NCBI GenBank assembly: GCA_030608745.1
Contig: JAUWDQ010000054.1
Coordinates: 1-12,603 of the forward strand
DNA: 12,603 nt
Direction of reading: 5' to 3'
Origin: Pseudomonadota bacterium
GTDB taxonomy: Bacteria; Desulfobacterota; BSN033; WVXP01; G020346125
Of the stretch, positions 6,151 to 12,603 are shown one piece after another; positions within the stretch are counted from its first letter, which is position 1, and each line of letters begins with the position of its first letter. The notes beneath the pieces are model-generated. The model worked only from the letters and a program-made list of their open reading frames with translations, did not search any database and was not told where the DNA came from. The translations under genes were made by a program, and so were the position numbers.

Positions 6151-7482
6151 ATGACGCAGGATCATTATCGAGAGAAAATCAGGGGAATACACGATTTTAT
6201 CAAAGATAATCTGTACTTCAACCGTCCCGATCTGGAAATCAAGGGGGAAAAATTTAATTCGGCCCTCATCTTCAGCTTGCTGACGGGTCTCAATAGGGGA
6301 AAGGAGCTCATTATCGGGGAACCGGGCTTGGGGAAGACCACATCGGCGGAATACGTAGGCTCATTGCTCTATCGAATCCCCATAGCCGTCATTTGGGGAG
6401 CGGAAGTTTCGGGGCATCCCGAGCAGACGGAGGAGAAGATTATCGGCAGGCCGGACTTGGGAAAACTAAACAGGGGGACAGAGGAGGTCGTTTGGTCACA
6501 CTTCGCCCAGATTCCCGTTAAGATCGTCGACGAAATCAACCGGCTGCCAGAGACGAAGCAGAGTATGATTCTCGATGGGGTGGACAGGGGAAACTGGGGA
6601 TACCTAAACGAGATGATCATCAATGAGGAATACTGCCTCTTCGCAACGGCCAATTACCAGGACAGGGGTACGAATACCATTATCGCGCCCATGATCGATC
6701 GTTTCGACGTCGTGGTCGAGTCCCGACACCCGGGTCCAAATATCGCTTATCTCGTTGGAAAATTCAATGAGAAAGACCGTATCCTTCGAAATTCCAAGGC
6801 GGAAAAGTCCCTCCAGAAACTCTTCAAGAGTAAACTATCCTATCAAACTAAGTTGCGCCAGATGGAGGAAGTATGCGATGGCTATGGGGAATTCCTGAAG
6901 AAGAAACTGGGGATTGAAACGGTGGGACTCCGAGACAGGAAGGCCATCCATGGTGAAGTAAGCAGGCTGGAATTGGATTTAGACGCCAATGCATTTACCC
7001 GAATGTTACTCGCCGAGCTCTCTTTCTGTTACAAATATGGGCAAAAGAGATCCACTGAGAATTGTGAAGAGGGTTGTCATTTTACGGGGTATCTATGCCA
7101 TGACATAACGAATTGCGCATCCAATCGACTTCCCACCTCCATTAAAACGTATTCCCAGGCATTGGCGTGGCTGATAGGGGATGCCGAGGTTGGTGTTGAG
7201 CATATCAAGGCGATTATGCCATATACCCTGGCTCATCGAATGCAGTGGAAGGACGAATACCTTTCCAATAAGGAGAAGGACAAAAGGGATAATCCCTTTC
7301 AAATATACCTGGCAAAGGACGCGGTGAGGGGCGTATTCAATCGGTATGGTGAGCAAAGCGAACACCTGAAAAATGCCCTGGCAGTTGGATATCGGGTCTT
7401 CAAAGGGGAAGACCTCGAACCAGTGGATGGGGATCACCCCGTCTATTTCGAGATCAAAAAGGACTTGGGAATGGAGGGTTAA
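6151..7482 (+). CDS. MoxR-family AAA+ ATPase with four-cysteine insertion
   Basis: A 443-residue cytoplasmic AAA+ ATPase. Walker A is GEPGLGKT (56-63), Walker B KIVDEIN (124-130, Asp127/Glu128), sensor 1 is FATAN (164-168), and PMIDRFDVVVE (180-190) carries the candidate Arg finger 184. The order and the DEINR...Q..ML-like stretch (DEINRLPETKQSMILDGVD) place it in the MoxR group, which with VWA partners remodels or activates metalloenzymes and complexes. The lid at 328-363 is MoxR-like, but the usual SPRA sensor-2 Arg is replaced (TSIKTYSQALAW, Lys332). Before the lid, Cys305-x3-Cys309-x6-Cys316-x5-Cys322 forms a probable zinc or iron-sulfur site not typical of MoxR. GAAGAGGG precedes the ATG. 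It is first of three tightly packed genes; its stop abuts the next ATG directly. Confidence 0.92.
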   Translation: MTQDHYREKIRGIHDFIKDNLYFNRPDLEIKGEKFNSALIFSLLTGLNRGKELIIGEPGLGKTTSAEYVGSLLYRIPIAVIWGAEVSGHPEQTEEKIIGRPDLGKLNRGTEEVVWSHFAQIPVKIVDEINRLPETKQSMILDGVDRGNWGYLNEMIINEEYCLFATANYQDRGTNTIIAPMIDRFDVVVESRHPGPNIAYLVGKFNEKDRILRNSKAEKSLQKLFKSKLSYQTKLRQMEEVCDGYGEFLKKKLGIETVGLRDRKAIHGEVSRLELDLDANAFTRMLLAELSFCYKYGQKRSTENCEEGCHFTGYLCHDITNCASNRLPTSIKTYSQALAWLIGDAEVGVEHIKAIMPYTLAHRMQWKDEYLSNKEKDKRDNPFQIYLAKDAVRGVFNRYGEQSEHLKNALAVGYRVFKGEDLEPVDGDHPVYFEIKKDLGMEG

Positions 7483-8184
7483 ATGCAGAACCCCTTTGAC
7501 GACTTTAGGAATCATCGGACGAGGGAAAGGGAAATACCCTTGGACTCCATTATCCAATCGAGGGACAGGGTGATGTCTCAGATCACAAAAGGCTATGAGA
7601 AGCTTTTGGAGGAGGAGGTGAAGGAGCTGGTCTGGTTGGTCCAGTATAATACCGTGATCAAAGCCTATACCCTTGCGGAAAAGGTGGTCAAGAAGTTCGA
7701 ATATAAGGCTGAGGACATCGAGGAATTCTGCTATGAGTTGGATAGCACGGATAAGATTCCCTATCTCATTACCGGACCCGCCGGAATCTATATCTCTGCA
7801 TTGTGCAACTATGCCCAAGAAGAGGAAATGATCCTTAAATTGAATGACTTAAAGACCCAGATCAATCTCCTCGGTTATCGGCTTCCCGTGGGCAAGAAGG
7901 TAGCAGTTGAGGGGAATTTGGGTGATTTTACCGGGATCGGAATGGAGGGGGGAGAATTGGTGGTTGAGGGAAATGCCAAGAATTATACGGGAGCCGGGAT
8001 GAAGAGCGGAAGAGTCAGGATTAGCAAGAACATAGGCCTCCATACGGGGGAATGGATGATGGGGGGAGAGATCTTCGTTGGGGGGAGAGTGAGGGGTCTG
8101 GGCAAGATCGTTGATGGGAAGATATATGAGGATGATAAGGTGATCTACCCTCGAAATTATCGTCAGTCCAACACCTACTATTGA
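7483..8184 (+). CDS. GXGXG (glutamate synthase C-terminal-like) beta-helix protein
   Basis: A 233-residue protein of unknown function with two parts. Residues 1-125 are helical and charged, with a possible coiled segment at 28-72 (EKLLEEEVKELVW, LAEKVVKKFEY). Residues 137-203 are about three turns of a right-handed beta-helix with a 19-residue period: VEGNLGDFTGIGMEGGE, VEGNAKNYTGAGMKSGR, SKNIGLHTGEWMMGGE. This is the GXGXG pattern of the glutamate synthase large-subunit C-terminal domain and formylmethanofuran dehydrogenase subunit C, where it is structural. It lacks the rest of those enzymes, so an enzyme role is unlikely. Placed with zero gap after the MoxR gene and 9 bases before the VWA gene, it is likely a scaffold or client-docking partner of that pair (inference). 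Confidence 0.85.
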   Translation: MQNPFDDFRNHRTREREIPLDSIIQSRDRVMSQITKGYEKLLEEEVKELVWLVQYNTVIKAYTLAEKVVKKFEYKAEDIEEFCYELDSTDKIPYLITGPAGIYISALCNYAQEEEMILKLNDLKTQINLLGYRLPVGKKVAVEGNLGDFTGIGMEGGELVVEGNAKNYTGAGMKSGRVRISKNIGLHTGEWMMGGEIFVGGRVRGLGKIVDGKIYEDDKVIYPRNYRQSNTYY

Positions 8185-8193
8185 GGGATTAGG

Positions 8194-9759
8194 TTGAGAA
8201 TGGTCCCCGAAGAGATCATCAAGAAGATTTGGCCGAAGGTCAGAACAAAACACCTCTTTCCTGAACTACCCATACCCAAGGTTTCAGAGGGCAGGGAGAA
8301 TGTTGCCCTGGAGATGAAGAATAAACAGATAACCATTAATGCCGCTTTTTACGATAAGATCGCCCATAAGATGGGAGTTGAAGAGGTGGTTGAGGCCCTT
8401 TTGGACCATGGAATAAGCCATTATACCTATTGCCCGTGGGATTTTCACACTCATCTCAGGCTGTTCAGGGAGGCGAAGCGGGTCGTGAAGGATAAGGAAC
8501 AGGCCAAAAGGGCAGCGGGATTATTTATGGATGTGGTGGCGGACACACATTGTGTCAAGGAGAAAAAGACGCCGCTCCCCGAGCTGTACAAACATATTGA
8601 TAGAGGCAAGGTGGATGCGGTTATTTCCTCCCTCTATCAGAAAATATGGGGGTTAGATCTCTGCGCTAAGGAAGACGAGGAGGTTGTGCGGAGGCTATCC
8701 AGGATTCCCTATTTGGATAAGAAACAGTGGGATAAAAGTATTCAGAAATTCGCCCGAGTCATTAAAGCCCTCCTGGAGGTCGAGGAAGAGGAGGATCGCC
8801 AGGAGGGAAATCAGACGAATCCCATGGGGGAACATGGTCTTGGCGGATATACCTTGGAAGAAATCGATCAGGGCCTCCGAAATTTCGCCAATCAGAACGT
8901 GGGTCTAAAGGAATTCAAGGAAACCTTCGAAGATTTCAAGGATGAGCTGAAGGATGTCGGGTACGGAATGGAGGGGGGAATGGGCAGGGGTGAAGGAACC
9001 CCGTTGGATGCCGATTTGATTTACTATATGAAGTTGGCCGAAAGCTATTCCATCCCCATCAAAAAAGTACCCATGGAGAAGAGGGGATTTCTCAACCCCC
9101 ATTCCCATTGTCCTTGGGAGATCGGGAGACCTTTTCAGGATGTGGATGTGTGGACCAGTTTTGGCAAGATTATGCCCGGTATCACCCAGACGTGGAACAA
9201 GATCGAGGGGAGTACCTTCGGTGAAAGGGAATCGGTGCCGGATTGCATCATCATCATCGATTCCTCGGGGAGCATGACGAATCCAAGGAAGAACTTATCC
9301 TATGCGGTCCTCGGAGCTGCATGTGCTTCGGATGCTTACCTGAGGAATGATGCCAAAGTGGCCGTGTATAATTTCAGCGATGCCCCCATGGGGGGAAAGG
9401 CAATTCTCAATTTCACCGCTGAGAGAGTCAAGATCTACGGGGTTCTCTGCAAGTACTTCGGGGGTGGAACCGCCCTCAATCTCAACGAACTTGATCCCCT
9501 GTTGGATGCTGCCAAGGAGCCGGACATCTTCATCATAACGGATATGAAGATCACCAATTTGGGAAAGGTGATCGGTTATTTCCAGAATATCAACAATCGA
9601 ATAACCGCCGTCTATATCGGGGAGAATACGTACGCATTGAGATTCAGGGAGGCAATGGAGAAGAAGAAGAATATGAGCTTCTATAACGTAACCAAGAAGG
9701 AGGACATCCCTAAAATCGTACTGGGAAAGATTGAGGAGTATTTTCGAGGAAACCTCTGA
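8194..9759 (+). CDS. von Willebrand factor A domain protein, MoxR partner
   Basis: A 521-residue cytoplasmic protein; no signal peptide or membrane helix is seen. The C-terminal VWA domain (about 350-515) has a complete metal-ion-dependent adhesion site: DSSGS at 356-360, Thr426 in GGGTALN and Asp450 in IITDMK. The N-terminal region has ALLDHGISHYTYCPWD (68-83) and later MDVVADTHC (112-120), spaced like the HExxH helix and Asp ligand of VWA-linked putative metallopeptidase domains, but with Gly instead of the catalytic Glu. A related HSHCPWE motif recurs at 303-309. Between them lies an acidic linker (EVEEEEDRQEG) and a Gly/Met-rich stretch at about 257-269. It is last in the operon, with MoxR as presumed ATPase partner. 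The start is TTG at 8194 (GAGGG 6 bases upstream) or ATG at 8200; they differ by two residues. Confidence 0.9.
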   Translation: MRMVPEEIIKKIWPKVRTKHLFPELPIPKVSEGRENVALEMKNKQITINAAFYDKIAHKMGVEEVVEALLDHGISHYTYCPWDFHTHLRLFREAKRVVKDKEQAKRAAGLFMDVVADTHCVKEKKTPLPELYKHIDRGKVDAVISSLYQKIWGLDLCAKEDEEVVRRLSRIPYLDKKQWDKSIQKFARVIKALLEVEEEEDRQEGNQTNPMGEHGLGGYTLEEIDQGLRNFANQNVGLKEFKETFEDFKDELKDVGYGMEGGMGRGEGTPLDADLIYYMKLAESYSIPIKKVPMEKRGFLNPHSHCPWEIGRPFQDVDVWTSFGKIMPGITQTWNKIEGSTFGERESVPDCIIIIDSSGSMTNPRKNLSYAVLGAACASDAYLRNDAKVAVYNFSDAPMGGKAILNFTAERVKIYGVLCKYFGGGTALNLNELDPLLDAAKEPDIFIITDMKITNLGKVIGYFQNINNRITAVYIGENTYALRFREAMEKKKNMSFYNVTKKEDIPKIVLGKIEEYFRGNL

Positions 9760-9789
9760 TGGGGAATCCATTTATCTTCCGTCCCCATG

Positions 9790-9824
9790 AAAGCCGGTAG
9801 GTATAATCACCGCCGGCTTTTTTT
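9790..9824 (+). terminator. Intrinsic terminator closing the VWA operon
   Basis: AAAGCCGG (9790-9797) pairs perfectly with CCGGCTTT (9813-9820), loop 15 bases, followed by a continuous T run to 9824. The T run overlaps the stop codon of the convergent penicillin-binding protein gene. On the other strand the stem lacks a T tract, so it mainly stops rightward transcription. Confidence 0.85.
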
Positions 9825-12237
9825 ATCGAAGGGGGCGGGTCATATCGAACTTGAAGAATTCCGTTGAACGGGAGGCCTTCGCCTCCGAATAGCGAGTAGG
9901 GGCGGTTCCTTCCTTAAAACATTCGAAAAAGGGGTTTGGGGAAGAAGGAGAAGCCAGCAGTCCTGTTTTAGGGTCAATTTTGGCGAAAATAATTTGTTCG
10001 GGAACTGGAAAGTGCTTGATGGGTTTTCCCTTCAACACGGTTTTCATATAATCCAGCCAGATGGGACAGGCAGCCCTTGAACCCGTCTCATCTTTCCCCA
10101 AGGGTTTTTCCTGGTCAAATCCCACCCAGACCCCCGTGATAAGGTCGGGGGTGAATCCCATAAACCAGGCATCGGAGTAGTCGTCGGTTGTCCCCGTTTT
10201 TCCCGCACAAGGCCTCCCGAGGGCCTTTGCCCTCCATCCCGTCCCATTCCGTATGACGCCCTCCAACAGGTTCGTTATGATGTATGCGGTCTCTGGGCTG
10301 ATGATCTGTTCAGCTACCCCATCGTCTTCTCCCGCTTCCTGGTCATTCCGGTGACGGAGAGAAACTCCTCCTGCAGGAGGGACATTTTCCTCCAAGAGGT
10401 TTCCATCCTTGTCGGTGATCTTCTTGATGAAAATCGGCTCAAGCCTGCGTCCTTGATTTCCGAAGACGGCATAGGCCTTTGTTAATTCGAGAAGGGAGAC
10501 AGAGGAGGATCCCAGGGCCATGGAGAGGTCCTCATTGAAAGGGGATTCGATGCCTAACCTCCGAGCATACTGGATAACAGAGGAAAGCCCGATATCCTGG
10601 ACGATCTTTACCGTAATCACGTTCCTGGATTTGGTAAGGGCCTTACGAAGGGTTGTTGGCCCATAGAATTTCTCCTCGTAGTTTCTTGGTTTCCAGGACT
10701 GGTAATCCTGTGTGCCATCATAAATGATGGGAGAATCGACGATCACCGTTGCGGGAGTATATCCTTTATCGATGGCCGAAGCATAGATGATGGGTTTAAA
10801 GGCGGAGCCAGCCTGTCGTTTTGCCTGAACAGCCCTGTTGAACTGACTCTCCTGAAAATCCCTTCCTCCCACCATGGCCTTTACGTATCCCGTCTTCAGG
10901 TCGATACTCAGTAAGGCCGCGTGGACCAATGGATTTTGCTCTAAGGAGAGAACCATCGTCTTGCCCGAAAACCCCTTAACCTTCACCTTGATGACATCCC
11001 CTACCTGGAGCACCTCTGCAGGGTTACGGACCCTCGCCCTGTAATGGGGAACCTCGGGATCGGGTTTTCGGGCCCACTTCATCTCCTTTAGTTCAATTCG
11101 GCCCATCCTATCACCCATCTTAACCAGCACAGCCTTCTCCCCTTGCCTGATCTCCACGACAACTCCCAGGACTTCCTCCCCTTCGGTTAGGGGAGATTTA
11201 CCCAGTGCTTCCTGGACTTCTTTGCAAAAGGATTCGATCTCTCCCGGTTCGATATGCCTGAGCGGCCCTCGGTAGCCCTGCCGTTTATCCAGTTCCTTAA
11301 GCCCCCTGCCAATGGCCTTCTGGGCTGCCTTTTGCATGGTCACATCGAGGGTGGTGAAGATCTGGAGGCCCTCCTTGTATAGCGCATCCCTTCCGTACTT
11401 TTCCTCCACATAGCGGCGAACGTGTTCGGTGAAGTAAGGGGCTACCTCCAGGAATTTGCTCCTCCTGGGGTGAATCTCCAAGATGGTTTCCAGGGCTTCC
11501 ATGGCCTCCGTACGACTGATATAACCATTTTGGACCATCTGGTCTAAGACGTAGGCCTGACGCATCTTGGCCCTTCTGGGATGATTATAGGGGGAGTTCC
11601 TCGTGGGTGCTTGCGGGAGGCCGCCGAGCATTGCGGCCTCTGCAAGATTCAAATCCTCAACGTGTTTTCCGAAGTAATTCTGGGAGGCCGCCTCGATTCC
11701 ATAGGCCCCGTGTCCAAGGTAGATCTGGTTTAGATAGAGGTAAAGGATTTCCTTTTTCGTGAGAGACTTTTCCATGCGATTGGCCAAAATGGCCTCTCGA
11801 ATCTTTCTCGACCACTTTCTCTCGGAGGAGAGAAGGAGCGACCTGGCAACCTGCTGGGTAATGGTACTCCCTCCCTGGACGATTTCCCCGGCCTGGATAT
11901 TCTTCCAGAAAGCCCTGAGGATGGCGGAGTAGTCGAGGCCCTCATGTTGAAAAAAACGGGCATCCTCCGCCGAGACAAAGGTCTGGAGGACGAATCGCGG
12001 GATCTTCTCAATGGGAATCACGATGCGTTTTTCTAGAAAAAATTCCCCGATGAGCTCCCCTGCATCGGAATAGCCGGTGCTGATTATGGAGGGGTTGTAA
12101 TCCTTGAGCGAGCCGACCCGAGGGAGATCATGGGTGAAATAGAGATAGATCCCCGAGGCAGCAAGGCCCAGCATGATGAAAAAGATCGTCAGGAAAATGA
12201 GGAGCCCTTTGATATGGCGTCTCTTTCGCCGTCGCAT
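9823..12237 (-). CDS. mrcA: Penicillin-binding protein 1A, bifunctional glycosyltransferase/transpeptidase
   Basis: Polymerises lipid II into glycan strands and cross-links them in the periplasm. The protein has 804 residues: a very basic cytoplasmic start (MRRRKRRHIK), a membrane anchor at about 11-34, and a GT51 domain with EDARFFQHEGLD (91-102, catalytic Glu91), GGSTITQQ (122-129), RKIREAILA (144-152) and KKEILYLYLNQIYLGHGAYG (161-180). An OB-fold-like insertion lies at about 320-435, typical of PBP1A. The transpeptidase has SAFK (478-481, nucleophile Ser478), SRN (537-539) and KTGTT (680-684). Nothing essential is missing and length is normal (about 800). The ATG at 12237 is preferred over a GTG at 12282: the basic segment and anchor begin there, and a promoter overlaps the longer version. 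No Shine-Dalgarno is evident for either. Convergent with the VWA operon. Confidence 0.95.
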   Translation of the reverse strand: MRRRKRRHIKGLLIFLTIFFIMLGLAASGIYLYFTHDLPRVGSLKDYNPSIISTGYSDAGELIGEFFLEKRIVIPIEKIPRFVLQTFVSAEDARFFQHEGLDYSAILRAFWKNIQAGEIVQGGSTITQQVARSLLLSSERKWSRKIREAILANRMEKSLTKKEILYLYLNQIYLGHGAYGIEAASQNYFGKHVEDLNLAEAAMLGGLPQAPTRNSPYNHPRRAKMRQAYVLDQMVQNGYISRTEAMEALETILEIHPRRSKFLEVAPYFTEHVRRYVEEKYGRDALYKEGLQIFTTLDVTMQKAAQKAIGRGLKELDKRQGYRGPLRHIEPGEIESFCKEVQEALGKSPLTEGEEVLGVVVEIRQGEKAVLVKMGDRMGRIELKEMKWARKPDPEVPHYRARVRNPAEVLQVGDVIKVKVKGFSGKTMVLSLEQNPLVHAALLSIDLKTGYVKAMVGGRDFQESQFNRAVQAKRQAGSAFKPIIYASAIDKGYTPATVIVDSPIIYDGTQDYQSWKPRNYEEKFYGPTTLRKALTKSRNVITVKIVQDIGLSSVIQYARRLGIESPFNEDLSMALGSSSVSLLELTKAYAVFGNQGRRLEPIFIKKITDKDGNLLEENVPPAGGVSLRHRNDQEAGEDDGVAEQIISPETAYIITNLLEGVIRNGTGWRAKALGRPCAGKTGTTDDYSDAWFMGFTPDLITGVWVGFDQEKPLGKDETGSRAACPIWLDYMKTVLKGKPIKHFPVPEQIIFAKIDPKTGLLASPSSPNPFFECFKEGTAPTRYSEAKASRSTEFFKFDMTRPLR

Positions 12238-12243
12238 ATAAAT

Positions 12244-12272
12244 AATGTAAGGGAAAAGAGGGTTCCCGTCAA
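12244..12272 (-). promoter_or_regulatory. mrcA: Probable promoter directly abutting the PBP1A start codon
   Basis: TTGACG (12272-12267) and TACATT (12249-12244) are 17 bases apart, one mismatch to consensus in each hexamer. The predicted start of transcription, about 7 bases after the -10, coincides with the A of the ATG at 12237, so a leaderless mRNA would result. This agrees with the lack of a ribosome binding site. Confidence 0.45.
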
Positions 12273-12282
12273 TAGAAAACAC

Positions 12283-12603
12283 GGCTTGAGTTTGGAGACT
12301 TTCCCGAGGATCTTCCTGTCCCTTCCCCTATGCCTCGGGGCTATTAGCGTTCAGCAGGCCAAGGTTGAGAGGTGGGAGGAGAGAGGCTAAGGCTAAGGTT
12401 AAGGCTGAGGCTAAGAGGGATTGAAGAATTGAGCATGGAGAATGAAGGGGGGAGAGGATAGAGGTTAGAGGTCAGAGGGAAGAATGGAGAAGGGAGAATG
12501 GGGAGGAGACAAGGTGAATGGAGTCCACGAGAAAAGGACCGAATTGGGAAGACCGCAACGATGGCATGAATAATGCGAAACACGGACGAATGTCTTCGAG
12601 TGC
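12283..12603. other. Purine-rich non-coding stretch at the right edge
   Basis: About 320 bases upstream of the PBP1A gene without a recognisable gene. From about 12360 to 12525 the + strand is strongly G/A-biased, with irregular words such as GAGAGG, AGAATGGAGAAGGGAGAATGG and GAGGTTAGAGGTCAGAGG. Short open frames in it are low-complexity (Ser/Pro/Leu-rich on the minus strand) and look accidental. The last 80 bases lose the bias; the C-terminal end of another gene could begin there, but nothing was recognised. Confidence 0.5.
12385..12414. repeat. Five-copy GGCTAA-type hexamer repeat
   Basis: Five head-to-tail units, GGCTAA, GGCTAA, GGTTAA, GGCTGA, GGCTAA, within the purine-rich stretch. It is non-coding, and short enough to vary in copy number by slippage. 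Unit size excludes a CRISPR array. Confidence 0.65.

Noticed and set aside
5374..6192. 272-codon open frame on the minus strand opposite the exported-protein gene.
   Set aside because: It is antisense to a gene with a good promoter, ribosome binding site, signal peptide and terminator, and its own translation resembles no protein family.
12238..12282. GTG start adding 15 residues to PBP1A.
   Set aside because: The added residues precede the basic anchor segment without homology-like features, lack a ribosome binding site, and overlap the best promoter.
12344..12583. Open frame of 79 codons on the minus strand at the right edge.
   Set aside because: Its Ser/Pro/Leu-rich sequence is just the complement of the purine tract; no ribosome binding site.

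Overview
The window looks like chromosomal DNA of a free-living Gram-negative bacterium. It carries an HflK-type membrane-protease regulator, a class A penicillin-binding protein, an exported lipoprotein-like protein, near-consensus sigma70 promoters and intrinsic terminators. A cyclic-di-GMP riboswitch, the unusually long aspartate carbamoyltransferase and intergenic blocks of short AAATGCC / ATTCCAGT / GGCTAA repeats remind me of Desulfobacterota or Nitrospirota-like genomes. That lineage guess is an inference and is not proven by the sequence.

Left part (1-2096, genes leftward): the N-terminal end of hflK, running off the window, preceded by pyrB (aspartate carbamoyltransferase, pyrimidine synthesis). 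Upstream of pyrB is a gene-poor stretch of about 600 bases holding an inverted-arm AAATGCC repeat element and an 8-base tandem repeat.

Middle left (2097-4130, leftward): a visibly more AT-rich block with a two-gene operon, a DedA/VTT-family membrane protein overlapping a radical SAM protein with an extra four-cysteine cluster site. Its 5' leader contains a class I cyclic-di-GMP riboswitch that I recognise from conserved sequence and paired helices. A 96-base structured insertion lies in its second stem-loop, and an intrinsic terminator shares bases with the conserved 3' end of the aptamer. The arrangement predicts that the second messenger turns the operon on.

Centre (4131-6150): a ribonuclease Z-like metallo-beta-lactamase-fold hydrolase (leftward) and a DUF3108-like exported protein (rightward) diverge from a shared promoter region.

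Right centre (6151-9824, rightward): a tight three-gene operon of a MoxR-type AAA+ ATPase with an unusual four-cysteine insertion, a protein ending in GXGXG beta-helix repeats (the fold found in glutamate synthase and formylmethanofuran dehydrogenase subunit C), and a von Willebrand A protein with an intact metal-ion-dependent adhesion site. MoxR/VWA pairs are known as activation chaperones for metalloenzymes; the GXGXG partner between them is unusual and makes this the best candidate for an undescribed system. A strong terminator closes the operon.

Right end (9823-12603, leftward): a complete bifunctional penicillin-binding protein 1A gene whose best promoter sits immediately before its ATG, followed by a purine-rich, repeat-bearing non-coding stretch to the end of the window.
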